DNA from: Myxococcaceae bacterium
Lineage (GTDB): Bacteria; Myxococcota_A; UBA9160
Assembly: GCA_905339255.1 (NCBI GenBank)
Contig: CAJPFO010000179.1
Location: 1 to 33,568 of the forward strand
Length of the DNA stretch: 33,568 nt
Reading direction: 5' to 3'
Shown here: in pieces, positions 22,488 through 30,182 of the stretch
Layout: each line of letters opens with the position of its first letter
How positions within the stretch are numbered: position 1 is the stretch's first letter
Translations under genes and position numbers: made by a program
Notes under the pieces: model-generated
Databases searched by the model: none
The model's input: only the letters and a program-made list of their open reading frames with translations
Told to the model about the DNA's origin: nothing

Positions 22488-23500
22488 TGCGTCGCGTGCT
22501 GGTCACCCATGCCGACGAGCCGATCGGACGCCGCATCGTGAAGGTGCTCTTCCACGATCGCGACGTCGCGCACGTGCTCGGAGTCGGCGAGGGCCCCGCG
22601 CCGCGAGGCTTCGACCGCTTCCTCGCAGATCCCGATTCGCGCTTCGCCTATCTGCGAAGCCCGGTCTCCCGACATCGGTCCGTTTCGGATCTGTTCGGAT
22701 CGTCGCGCGTGCGCGACGCCGGAATCGACGCCGTCGTCCACGTGCCTTCGCACCAGCCCGCGGCCGCGTCGCAGCGGAGGCTTCTCGCCGGGCTTCCGCC
22801 GCGAACGGCCGAGGCGAGGCTCGTCCTCCAGCAATGCGTCGAGTCCGACACCCTCCGCACCCTGGTCGCGCTCGGAAGCGCGTACGTCTACCGCCTGCAG
22901 GCGGGAAACTCGAACCGCCTCGTCGAGTCGAGCGAGCTGGCGCTTTCCCCGGACGTGGTCCCCGAGGTCCGCTCCTGGGTCGACTGCGACATGACCTTCC
23001 GCGCCGAGGTCGGAAGCGGTCGCCTCCGTGTCGTGCTCCTCCGGCTGCCGACGGTCGTGGCCTCGGGGGGATACGTCTATCTGAACCCGCTTCTCTCCGG
23101 TCGCGGCGGAGCGAGGCCTCGGCCGATGGGCTTCGATCCGGTCTGTGCGCTGGTCGCGGACAAGGACGTTGCCCGCGCCGTCCGCGCCGCGCTCTTCGCC
23201 GAGCGCAGCGGGGTCTACAACGTCGCCGGGGTCGAATCGGTCCCCCTCTCGGTGCTCGGAAGCTGGACGCGGCGACCGTGCGTTCCCGTCCCCGCCCCGA
23301 TGCTCGGCATCGCAGCCGGATTGCTGCGCCTCGCGGGCGGCCAGGTCCAGCTCGACCGCATCTCGGGAGCGCATCTGCGCTACGGCTTCACGCTCGATAC
23401 GGCACGCGCCGAGCGCGAGCTCGGCTTCCGGCCCGCCTACCGCATCGGCGTCGCGACGGCGGGAGACGGAGAGCGGCGGCTCGAGACCGCTCCCATCTAG
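22487..23500 (+). CDS. SDR/epimerase-like protein (copy 2), degenerate cofactor and catalytic motifs
   Basis: The 337-residue protein is a paralogue of the SDR at 14627-15544: MGFDPVCALVADKDVARAV and GVYNVAGVESVPL align with the first copy. Its Rossmann loop is THADEPIG, where the first two Gly of GxxGxxG are His8 and Glu11. The catalytic site reads Val158-PEV-Arg162, so both Tyr and Lys of YxxxK are gone, while the flanking PEVRSW and LGSAYVY segments remain. It is therefore probably not a dehydrogenase and may bind a ligand or the partner acyltransferase. It is the last gene of the ParA-acyltransferase-SDR operon. Confidence 0.78.
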   Translation: MRRVLVTHADEPIGRRIVKVLFHDRDVAHVLGVGEGPAPRGFDRFLADPDSRFAYLRSPVSRHRSVSDLFGSSRVRDAGIDAVVHVPSHQPAAASQRRLLAGLPPRTAEARLVLQQCVESDTLRTLVALGSAYVYRLQAGNSNRLVESSELALSPDVVPEVRSWVDCDMTFRAEVGSGRLRVVLLRLPTVVASGGYVYLNPLLSGRGGARPRPMGFDPVCALVADKDVARAVRAALFAERSGVYNVAGVESVPLSVLGSWTRRPCVPVPAPMLGIAAGLLRLAGGQVQLDRISGAHLRYGFTLDTARAERELGFRPAYRIGVATAGDGERRLETAPI

Positions 23501-23583
23501 GAGACGGACCCGAGACGGTCGCCCTCCCGGCAGCTCCTCCGCCTTCCCCGTTCGAGGCTCCGGTCCTCGCTCCGCCAGGTCGC

Positions 23584-23589
23584 TAGACT
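23584..23589 (+). promoter_or_regulatory. Candidate -10 box (TAGACT)
   Basis: TAGACT in the context GTCGCTAGACTGCGG lies 24 bases before the chosen ATG 23614. It resembles other TAnnnT elements in the window. No -35 box is evident. Confidence 0.35.
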
Positions 23590-23613
23590 GCGGCACCCAG
23601 GATGGAGGAAGGC

Positions 23614-24156
23614 ATGCGCGCAAGACCTCTTCGGGCGGCCCGCCTCGCCGCCTGCCTCACGATCGCCTTCGCCGTGCCGTCGGCGGCGGAGCCCGCGCCG
23701 GCGCTCCGCGAGCTCAAGACGGCAGTGATCAAGGCCACCACGGGGCTCTGTCCGAAGGGGGCGACCTGCCACAAGGATCGCGCCGGAAGTTTCGTGCCGA
23801 AGACCCGGATCGGGATCGTCGCTGCTTCGATCCCCGAGCAGGCCGATGTCGACCTCTACGTCGATGCGGAGATCAGCACCAAGCCCGAGATGTATCAATG
23901 CAACGAGCAGGACGCGACGGGGTGCGTCTTCCGGGCGAAGTACGCCGGCCCCGGGCTCTTCGACTACGGGGCGACCTCGGGCAGCACGTACTTGGGCTCG
24001 AACGTCACCAACACGAACATCAGCTTTCCGTCCGGATTCGCGATCATCATCTCGGCCGGGACGCCGATCCACCTCCATCTCGACGTGATCAACTCGAGCC
24101 TGATCGACTTGAAGGTCGATCAGGACGCATGGCTCTACTACGTGCCCCTGCCTTGA
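23614..24156 (+). CDS. Secreted protein of unknown function
   Basis: The 180-residue protein has a signal peptide (RAARLAACLTIAFAVPSAAEP). The mature part has four Cys in two pairs (GLCPKGATCHKD and YQCNEQDATGCVF), likely disulfides, and alternating beta-type segments (ADVDLYVDAEI, FAIIISAGTPIHLHLDVI, QDAWLYYVPLP). I recognise no family. ATG 23614 sits right after GGAGGAAGG; an ATG at 23602 lies inside that site. It is alone between the SDR operon and efp. Periplasmic or extracellular. Confidence 0.65.
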   Translation: MRARPLRAARLAACLTIAFAVPSAAEPAPALRELKTAVIKATTGLCPKGATCHKDRAGSFVPKTRIGIVAASIPEQADVDLYVDAEISTKPEMYQCNEQDATGCVFRAKYAGPGLFDYGATSGSTYLGSNVTNTNISFPSGFAIIISAGTPIHLHLDVINSSLIDLKVDQDAWLYYVPLP

Positions 24157-24229
24157 TCCTCGAGCGCACCCCCAGGGGCCTCCCGGCCGGCGCCCGGCCC
24201 GCGGCCTCGCCGCCGGGATGGGATCCGGC

Positions 24230-24235
24230 TACCCT
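24230..24235 (+). promoter_or_regulatory. Candidate -10 box (TACCCT) of efp
   Basis: TACCCT in the context TCCGGCTACCCTGCCGG lies 27 bases before the efp ATG. It matches the recurring motif seen before gloB, etfB and other genes. No -35 box is evident. Confidence 0.4.
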
Positions 24236-24262
24236 GCCGGCCCCGAACGAGCGGAGAATTGC

Positions 24263-24826
24263 ATGTCGGTCGATACGTCCCAGTTCCGCAACGGCCTCAA
24301 GATCGAGCTCGACGGGGAGCCGTACACGATCACCTACTTCCAGCACGTGAAACCCGGCAAGGGCGGCGCCTTCGTGCGGACGAAGGTGAAGAACCTGAAA
24401 AACGGCAAGGTGCTCGACCGGACCTTCCGCTCCGGCGAAAAGGTCGACGAGGCCGACGTGACCGAGCGTCGCATGCAGTACCTCTATCAGGACGGCGATT
24501 CGCTCGTGTTCATGGACACGGAGAGCTTCGACCAGATCCCCTTCACGGCGGAGCAGGTCGGCGACGCGCGCAAGTACCTGAAGGAGAACCTCGACGTCGA
24601 CGTTCTCTTCTGGCGCGGCAAGCCGATCAACATCGAGCTTCCGGCCTTCATCGAGGCCGTGATCACCCAATGCGATCCGGGCCTCAAGGGCGATACGGCG
24701 AGCGGCGCCACCAAGCCCGCGACCATCGAGACCGGCGCCGTCGTGCAGGTCCCCCTCTTCGTGAAAGAGGGCGAGCGAATCCGCGTCGACACCCGCACGG
24801 GAGTCTACGTGGAGCGCGTCGGCTGA
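24263..24826 (+). CDS. efp: Translation elongation factor P
   Basis: EF-P rescues ribosomes stalled at proline runs by acting at the peptidyl-transferase centre. The 187-residue protein has the normal length and three beta domains: an N-terminal KOW-like domain with the tip loop KPGKGGAF, where Lys33 is the residue usually modified, and two OB domains with YLYQDGDSLVFMD and GATKPATIETGAVVQVPLFV, ending GERIRVDTRTGVYVERV. No EpmA or EpmB is in the window. GGAGAATTGC precedes the ATG. The stop is overlapped by the inferred CTG start of the patatin gene. The proteome here is rich in Pro, so EF-P should matter. Confidence 0.97.
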   Translation: MSVDTSQFRNGLKIELDGEPYTITYFQHVKPGKGGAFVRTKVKNLKNGKVLDRTFRSGEKVDEADVTERRMQYLYQDGDSLVFMDTESFDQIPFTAEQVGDARKYLKENLDVDVLFWRGKPINIELPAFIEAVITQCDPGLKGDTASGATKPATIETGAVVQVPLFVKEGERIRVDTRTGVYVERVG

Positions 24827-26091
24827 AGCAGGAATCCGCCCCGGCCACCACGCCGCGCGCGCGGTCCCGACCCGTTCGCGCGATCGTGCTCTCCGGAGGC
24901 GGAGCGCGCGGCGCCTACGAAGCCGGTGTCCTCCAGTACCTGCTCGAAGACCTTCCGGTTCGACTCGGCCGCCCCCCGCAGCTCGACGTCTTCTGCGGCA
25001 CTTCGGTTGGCGCCATCCACGCGTGTTTTCTCGCTGCGACGGCAGGCGAGGTGCAAGCGAGGCGACTCGTCGACGTCTGGCGAGGCTTCCGGCTCGAGGA
25101 GGTGCTGCCGGTCTCGACGCGCGACCTCTTCGGCCTGCCGCGAAGACTCTTCGGGCTCGGCCGCACCGCCGTCGAGCTCCGCGGAGGAAGACTCCCGGAT
25201 CGGCTCTATGGCCTTCTCGACACGCGCCCGCTCGAGAAGGTCGTCCGCGGCGCGGTCCCCTGGCGATCGATCCGCCGAAACCTCGATGCGGGCCGCGTCT
25301 CGTCGCTCTGCGTCGCAGCCACCGAGATCGCATCGGGGCGGGTGGTCTGCTTCGTCGAGAATCGCGAGAAGCGGCTTCCTCCCTGGTCGAGGGACGTTGC
25401 GATCCTGTCTCGGGTGGCCCGGCTCTCCTCCGAGCACGCGCTCGCCTCGGCGGCGATCCCCGTCCTGTTCCCGGCCGTGCGGATCGGGAGCGCCTATTTC
25501 GCGGACGGAGGTTTGCGGATGAATACGCCGCTCTCTCCGGCGATCCACCTCGGCGCGGACCGCATCCTCGTGATCGCGCTTCGCGCGGGGCCCGCCGAGG
25601 CGCGCGAGGCAGCACTCGCCGGAAGCCGCCTCGAAGCGTACGGCAACCCCTTCTTCTTGTTCGGCAAGGTGCTGAACGCCCTGCTCCTCGACCACATCGA
25701 CACGGATCTCGCGCGCATGCGCGTCATGAACGAGGTGATCGACGACGGCGAGAGGGCCTACGGCGCCGATTTTCTCGGCCGGATCAACGCATCGGCCAGC
25801 GAGGGCGCGCGAAGGGATTGGAAGCGGATCGAGGACGTCGTCGTCCGCCCTTCGGCGGACCTCGGAGTCCTCGCGGGCCACGTCCTCGACGAGCGCAGGA
25901 GGCAGGGCCGACTCACGCCGCTGCTTCGCGCCTTCCTGCTCGGGCTCAATGCGAGCGGAGTTCCCTCGGAATCGGATCTGCTCTCGTACCTGCTCTTCGA
26001 CGGGGAGTTCGCAGCCCCGATGATCGAGCTCGGCAGGGCGGATGCACGCGCCCGCGAAGAAGAGCTCGTCCGCTTCTTCTCGGATTCGTGA
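24823..26091 (+). CDS. Patatin-like phospholipase
   Basis: Patatins are lipid acyl hydrolases with a Ser-Asp dyad. The protein (about 422 residues) has the oxyanion loop LSGGGARGAYEAGVL, the nucleophile Ser61 in FCGTSVGAIHACF, and the Asp228 in ADGGLRMNTP; both catalytic residues are present. The C-terminal 170 residues (RINASASEGARRDWKRIEDVVVRP onward) form a helical extension found in bacterial patatins of this type. The first in-frame GTG (24886) starts inside the oxyanion-loop strand. CTG 24823 overlaps the efp stop (CTGA) with GGAG eight bases upstream and gives a sensible N-terminus. No signal peptide. A WYL regulator follows after 18 bases. Confidence 0.85.
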   Translation: MKQESAPATTPRARSRPVRAIVLSGGGARGAYEAGVLQYLLEDLPVRLGRPPQLDVFCGTSVGAIHACFLAATAGEVQARRLVDVWRGFRLEEVLPVSTRDLFGLPRRLFGLGRTAVELRGGRLPDRLYGLLDTRPLEKVVRGAVPWRSIRRNLDAGRVSSLCVAATEIASGRVVCFVENREKRLPPWSRDVAILSRVARLSSEHALASAAIPVLFPAVRIGSAYFADGGLRMNTPLSPAIHLGADRILVIALRAGPAEAREAALAGSRLEAYGNPFFLFGKVLNALLLDHIDTDLARMRVMNEVIDDGERAYGADFLGRINASASEGARRDWKRIEDVVVRPSADLGVLAGHVLDERRRQGRLTPLLRAFLLGLNASGVPSESDLLSYLLFDGEFAAPMIELGRADARAREEELVRFFSDS

Positions 26092-26109
26092 TCGGGCAAG
26101 GAGGGCACG

Positions 26110-27084
26110 GTGCGCGGTGAACAGCTGGCACGACAGTGGCGTCTGTTCCAGAAGCTCGCCAAGAGTCGCTTCGGGATCGGGCTCGACCCGCTCGTCGAGG
26201 AGCTCGGCTGCACGAAGCGAACGGTCTACCGGGACCTCGACGCGCTCATGCAGGCAGGCTTTCCCGTGACGAGCGAGAAGCGGGACGGGCGCGTTCTGTA
26301 CAAGCTCATCGACACCTTCCGACTCGGCGACGTTCCGTTCACGGCGGACGAGGTCCTCGCCCTGGCGTTCGGCGAAGACCTGCTCCGCACGCTCGAGGGA
26401 ACCGTCTTCCACGAGTCGGTGCGGAGCGCACTCGCGAAGATCCGCGCCGCGCTCTCGCCCGAGCTCGCGAGCACGCTCGCGAGCCTCGCCGGATCGTTTC
26501 GCGTGCTGCCCGGCCCGCACAAGAGCTACGCCCGCTTCCGCGAAACCATCCGGGCGCTCAACGAAGCCGTGATCGGTCGCGAGACCGTTCGCATCCGCTA
26601 TCGGACGGGCGGAACGGGCACGGCGTCTGCGCGTGAGCTCGACCCCTACCGGGTCTGGTACCGCAGTGGCGGGCTCTACGTCGTCGGTCGCGACCACCGA
26701 TCGGGAGAGATCCGGACCTTCGCCGTCGATCGCATCGGCGCCATCGCGCCGACGGGGCGACGCTTCGAGCCGGGCGCCGATTTCGATTTCGACGCCTACG
26801 TCGGAGCGTCCTTCGGGGTGGTCCACGAGCCCGCGACACACGTCCGGATCCGCTTCGAGAAGGACGTCGCCGCCTACGTCGCCGAGCGCACCTGGCACCC
26901 GAGCCAGAAGCTCCGGGAGCTTCGGGACGGCGCCGTCGAGCTCGCGATGGAGGTCGGTGGGAGTCAGGAGCTCAAGAGCTGGGTGCTCTCGTTCGGAGCG
27001 AGCGCGACCCTGCTCGAGCCCGCGGCGCTGCGCGCGGAGGTTCTCCGCGCGATCGAGGCCGCTCGCCGCCGCTACGGTCGCTAG
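26110..27084 (+). CDS. HTH/WYL-domain transcriptional regulator
   Basis: WYL regulators sense a ligand, sometimes a nucleic acid or nucleotide, and control metabolic, repair or defence genes. The 324-residue protein has an N-terminal winged helix (LVEELGCTKRTVYRDLDALMQAGFPV, about 28-53). A helical linker follows, then a WYL domain with VRIRYRTGG, LDPYRVWYRSGGLYVVGRD and IRTFAVDRI, and a C-terminal WCX-like region (THVRIRFEKDVAAYVAER). GTG 26110 follows AAGGAGGGC. It may form an operon with the patatin. Its targets cannot be told from the sequence, and no defence genes are adjacent. Confidence 0.9.
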   Translation: MRGEQLARQWRLFQKLAKSRFGIGLDPLVEELGCTKRTVYRDLDALMQAGFPVTSEKRDGRVLYKLIDTFRLGDVPFTADEVLALAFGEDLLRTLEGTVFHESVRSALAKIRAALSPELASTLASLAGSFRVLPGPHKSYARFRETIRALNEAVIGRETVRIRYRTGGTGTASARELDPYRVWYRSGGLYVVGRDHRSGEIRTFAVDRIGAIAPTGRRFEPGADFDFDAYVGASFGVVHEPATHVRIRFEKDVAAYVAERTWHPSQKLRELRDGAVELAMEVGGSQELKSWVLSFGASATLLEPAALRAEVLRAIEAARRRYGR

Positions 27085-27100
27085 CGCACGCCGTCCGGCC

Positions 27101-27106
27101 TACCCT
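27101..27106 (+). promoter_or_regulatory. Candidate -10 box (TACCCT) of the CoA-binding protein gene
   Basis: TACCCT in the context CCGGCCTACCCTCGATCGG ends eight bases before ATG 27115, the same distance as at gloB, and no Shine-Dalgarno site lies between. This fits a leaderless transcript. Confidence 0.4.
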
Positions 27107-27114
27107 CGATCGGC

Positions 27115-27546
27115 ATGCCGATCGATCGTGACGAGGACCTGCGAGCGCTTCTCTCGGCCTGCCGCACCATCGCCGTGGTGGGCATCAAGGCGGGGGCCAC
27201 CGACGATGCGTTCCGCGTCCCCCTCTCCATGCAACGCGCAGGATTCCGCATCCTTCCCGTGAATCCGAAGCTCGACCATGTGCTCGGCGAGCGCTGCGCT
27301 GCGAGCCTCGCGGAGATCGACGAGCCGATCGACCTCGTGAACGTATTCCGCGCCCCCGCGAACGTCCCCGCGCACGTCGACGAGATCCTGGCGCTTTCCC
27401 CGAGGCCCCGCGGCGTCTGGCTCCAGCTCGGAATCCGCCACGCCGAATCCACGGCGCGGCTCGAAGCGGCCGGGATCGCCGTCGTCGAAGACCTCTGCCT
27501 CATGGTCGAGCAGCAGCGGCTCGGAGTGGAGCCTCCGGAGCGATGA
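27115..27546 (+). CDS. CoA-binding domain protein (YccU-like)
   Basis: The 143-residue protein is a single Rossmann-type CoA-binding domain. It has CRTIAVVGIKAGATDDAFRVPLSMQRAGF at the start, ILPVNPKLDHVLGERC, DLVNVFRAPANVPAHVDEIL, and VWLQLGIRHAESTARLEAAGIAVVEDLCLMVEQQ, a full match to the YccU family, whose cellular role is not established. It starts eight bases after a TACCCT box and ends overlapping the SUI1 gene (ATGA). Confidence 0.92.
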   Translation: MPIDRDEDLRALLSACRTIAVVGIKAGATDDAFRVPLSMQRAGFRILPVNPKLDHVLGERCAASLAEIDEPIDLVNVFRAPANVPAHVDEILALSPRPRGVWLQLGIRHAESTARLEAAGIAVVEDLCLMVEQQRLGVEPPER

Positions 27547-27908
27547 GTCGTGACGGCGATCGGATCGTCTTCTCGAGCGGCGTCGGTCGCGTCTGTCCGC
27601 GCTGCCGCAAGCCCGAAGCGCGCTGCCGTTGCCGCGAGGAACTCGCGGCGAAGAAGGTTCCGCCCGGAGACGGCGTCGTCCGGGTGCGCCGCGAGGTGCA
27701 GGGACGCCACGGCAAGACCGTGACGACGATCTCGGGAGTCCCCCTCGGCTCCGATTCGCTCCGCGATCTCGCAGCAGAGCTCAAGAGACGCTGCGGCAGC
27801 GGCGGCACGGCGAAGGACGGCGTGATCGAGATCCAGGGCGAGCACGTCGAGACGGTGATGGCCGAGCTCGCGGCGCGCGGCTACCGGGTCAAGCGGGCCG
27901 GCGGGTAG
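27543..27908 (+). CDS. SUI1/eIF1-family translation factor (YciH-like)
   Basis: The 121-residue protein has a C-terminal SUI1 domain: GKTVTTISGVPLGSDSLRDLAAELKRRCGSGGTAKDGVIEIQG-like order with the conserved CGSGGTAKDG turn, and a final VMAELAARGYRVKRAGG. In bacteria YciH influences initiation fidelity. The N-terminal 40 residues have CPRC and CRC (CPRCRKPEARCRC), a possible small zinc knuckle. The ATG overlaps the CoA-binding gene by four bases and has CCGGAG upstream. Its 3' end overlaps the convergent glycosyltransferase gene by 20 bases. Confidence 0.92.
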   Translation: MSRDGDRIVFSSGVGRVCPRCRKPEARCRCREELAAKKVPPGDGVVRVRREVQGRHGKTVTTISGVPLGSDSLRDLAAELKRRCGSGGTAKDGVIEIQGEHVETVMAELAARGYRVKRAGG

Positions 27909-28662
27909 CCGGCCGAGGAGCGTTCGCACCCGATCCGGATCCGGGCGCTGCTTCGCGCTCGCGCCAACGGACCGCCCTTCGCTGCATCCAGCGGACGGCG
28001 AGCACGTCGACGATCCCGACGCCGAGCCGGTTGGCGATTCCGTACTTCGAGCGTCCGAAGCGCCGCGGTCGATGCGAGACCGGGATTTCCACGACCCGAG
28101 CGCCCTCGAGACGAAGCAGTGTCGGCAAGAAGCGATGCATGCCGTGGAAGGGCTTGAGCTTGCGGACGTACCCGGAGCGCATCGCGCGAAGCGAGCAACC
28201 CACGTCCGTGACCGATTCCTCGGTGAGCCAGTTGCGAAACGCGTTGGCGATGCGAGAGGACGAACGTCGCACGAAGCCTTCGGTACGCCCCACCCGGACC
28301 CCGTTCACGACGTCGGCACGGCCGAGCTCCGCGAGAAGAAGCGGGATGTCGCGCGGATCGTTCTGCAGGTCCGCATCGAGCGTCACGATCACGTCGCCGC
28401 GAGCCCGCTCGAAGCCGGCGGCGAGCGCGGTCGACTGCCCATGATTGCGGTCGAGCGCGATCACGTGGACGGCGGGATCCTGCTTCGCGAGCGCATCGAG
28501 GAGCGCGAGGCTTCCGTCGGTGCTCCCGTCGTCGACGAGGATCAGCTCGACACCACCCGGATGATCCTTGAGCGCCGTGTCGAGCTCGGCGTAGAGGGTC
28601 GGAATCGATTCGACCTCGTCATGGATCGGCACGACGACGGAGAGCGCCGGGGCGTCGGGCAC
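27889..28662 (-). CDS. Family 2 glycosyltransferase (DPM1/polyprenyl-phosphate glycosyltransferase-like)
   Basis: GT2 enzymes of this type transfer a sugar from a nucleotide donor to polyprenyl phosphate. The protein (257 residues from GTG 28662) has LSVVVPIHDEVESIPTLY, the donor-binding VDDGSTDGS, NHGQSTALAAGFERARGD and DADLQNDP (metal DxD), then GCSLRAMRSGYV and HRPRRFGRSKYG. A weak hydrophobic stretch follows (IANRLGVGIVDVLAV), but no TM pair is evident. GTG 28662 has GGAGG five bases upstream; GTG 28674 and ATG 28665 are alternatives. It may supply the polyprenyl-sugar donor for the GT83 enzyme at 30258. Confidence 0.9.
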   Translation of the reverse strand: MPDAPALSVVVPIHDEVESIPTLYAELDTALKDHPGGVELILVDDGSTDGSLALLDALAKQDPAVHVIALDRNHGQSTALAAGFERARGDVIVTLDADLQNDPRDIPLLLAELGRADVVNGVRVGRTEGFVRRSSSRIANAFRNWLTEESVTDVGCSLRAMRSGYVRKLKPFHGMHRFLPTLLRLEGARVVEIPVSHRPRRFGRSKYGIANRLGVGIVDVLAVRWMQRRAVRWREREAAPGSGSGANAPRPATRRPA

Positions 28663-28692
28663 CATCACCTCCACGACCCCAAGGTACTGCTC

Positions 28693-29565
28693 CTACGGAG
28701 ATCCGCCCGCCCCCTCCGCGATCGCCTCCTCGCGCGCCGCCTCGCCCTTCTCGCCGCGCTGGCGATGCAGGGAGGCGAGGTTCCAATGGACGCACGGGAG
28801 CGTCGGATCGAGTCGCGCCGCGCGGCGAAGCCGGTCGAAGGCCGCTTCGCGATCGCCCGAGGCATGAAGTGCGACGGCGAGGCGGTTGTGCGTCTCTCCG
28901 TCGTCGGGGTTCGCCGCAGCGTCCGCACGAAGCAGCGAGAGCGTCGCCTCTCGAGTCGGCGCAGCGAAGGCGTCGTCCCAGAATTCGTACTGCAGCGATC
29001 CGTACCGGAAGCGGCCCCTTCCGAGTCGGCGGAAGAGCTGCTCGCCGACGACCCGGAGCGCGTCGTGATCGGAAGCGAGGACCCACTCCCCGGCGATCCC
29101 GCAATCGGCCTCGTAGACGAGGAGGTCGAAGGCGACGAGCCCGCCGTCCCGGATGAAGAGCCAGCTTCCGGGCCGCATGCGGGGCCGCGCGCGCCGATCA
29201 TCGCAGGGTTGCGTCACCGTGACGAGAAAGGACCCCGTCTTCGCCACCGCCGGGTCGGCCGCGAGCGACGACGTGTCGCGCTCGAAGGCGACGCCTCCGA
29301 CGAGTTCGGCGACCCCCACCGACTCGGGAGTGAGTCCCGAGTCCGGGTTGTGTACGACGGCGAGGACGCGGTCGATCGGATCCCCGGCCGAGACGGCGAT
29401 CAGATCCTCACCACGAACCCCCGGATGCGCCTCGAGGAACGCCCCGAACGGATTGGCCGCCGCGCGCTCCGCGAGCCCTCCCGAGGCGGCGACGAAGACG
29501 CCGAGCGCGGAGAGAGCCCTCGCCGCGAAGCTTCGCCCTACGACTCGCGGCAGAGCACGAACCAG
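28693..29565 (-). CDS. Exported TPR-domain protein
   Basis: The protein (about 290 residues) has a signal peptide (ARALSALGVFVAASGGLAERAAAN), a central domain of about 150 residues I do not recognise (GSFLVTVTQPCDDRRARPRMRPGSWLFI region), and C-terminal TPR units (ETHNRLAVALHASGDREAAFD and HWNLASLHRQRGEKGEAAREE). No ATG, GTG or TTG precedes the signal peptide except an ATG at 29697 that would overlap the upstream gene by 160 bases. CTG 29565 (AAGGA nine bases upstream) or CTG 29553 would start it with a 28- or 16-base overlap. It probably works in the periplasm; partners unknown. Confidence 0.72.
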   Translation of the reverse strand: MVRALPRVVGRSFAARALSALGVFVAASGGLAERAAANPFGAFLEAHPGVRGEDLIAVSAGDPIDRVLAVVHNPDSGLTPESVGVAELVGGVAFERDTSSLAADPAVAKTGSFLVTVTQPCDDRRARPRMRPGSWLFIRDGGLVAFDLLVYEADCGIAGEWVLASDHDALRVVGEQLFRRLGRGRFRYGSLQYEFWDDAFAAPTREATLSLLRADAAANPDDGETHNRLAVALHASGDREAAFDRLRRAARLDPTLPCVHWNLASLHRQRGEKGEAAREEAIAEGAGGSP

Positions 29566-30152
29566 CTGCCGAGATCCTTGCCTCCGCGTGCCGCCGAACC
29601 GATCGTGACGTGCTCGGAGACGCGGCGGAGCGTGTCGACCATGTTCCCGTAGACGAACCGCCCGAGTCCGCGATCGTTCGAGACGATCGGCGGCCATCCT
29701 TCGGGCGCCTGCGTCGGCACCTCCCGGTAGTCGATCAGGACCTCGCCGCGGGCCTCGTCGTTCCTCGCCACGAAGTAGCCGGGCCCCGTCAGTGGTGAGA
29801 GCGTCTGGAAGTTCCAGCCTGCGAGCCGCTTCGGCGCGTTCGGGTCCTCGCCCTTCGGCCGCGCGAAGCGCTTCTCGAAGAGCGTGAACGCCGGAAGCGT
29901 GTTGCGCCCGTAATGGCGAACGGCGACGAGATCGGGGGTCGCGGGCGGAACGAGATCGACGAGCTGCACGCGGGAAACGCCTCCCGCCGCCTCGTAGAGC
30001 CTGCGCTGTTCGCTCCGGCCGAGCGCGCGAATCGCGAGGACGCGATCCGCGCCGGGCAGCGCATCGAGCAAACGCGCGACCTCGTGGGACTTCACGACTC
30101 CGCCGCGCAAGAGCGCGAGGAGCTCTTCGGTCGGGGCATGGGCACTCGGCAT
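29538..30152 (-). CDS. Conserved-looking protein of unknown function
   Basis: The 204-residue protein has an N-terminal helical region (PTEELLALLRGGVVKSHEVARLLDALP) with no signal peptide. A compact domain follows, with GWNFQTLSPLTGPGYFVA, LIDYREVP, WPPIVSNDRGLGRFVYGNMVDTLRRVS and GSWFVLCRES. The many aromatic and Gly residues suggest a beta-rich ligand-binding fold. ATG 30152 follows GGAAGGAG. It is divergent from the GT83 gene and ends within the start region of the TPR gene. I cannot assign a family. Confidence 0.7.
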   Translation of the reverse strand: MPSAHAPTEELLALLRGGVVKSHEVARLLDALPGADRVLAIRALGRSEQRRLYEAAGGVSRVQLVDLVPPATPDLVAVRHYGRNTLPAFTLFEKRFARPKGEDPNAPKRLAGWNFQTLSPLTGPGYFVARNDEARGEVLIDYREVPTQAPEGWPPIVSNDRGLGRFVYGNMVDTLRRVSEHVTIGSAARGGKDLGSWFVLCRES

Positions 30153-30182
30153 GGGGCGACTCCTTCCGACCCAGGGTACCGT

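Noticed and set aside
26110-27084. WYL regulator as marker of a defence island
   Set aside because: Neighbours are a patatin and housekeeping-type genes; no recognisable defence proteins or mobile elements are present. A patatin can be a defence effector, but no nucleotide cyclase or sensor is nearby.
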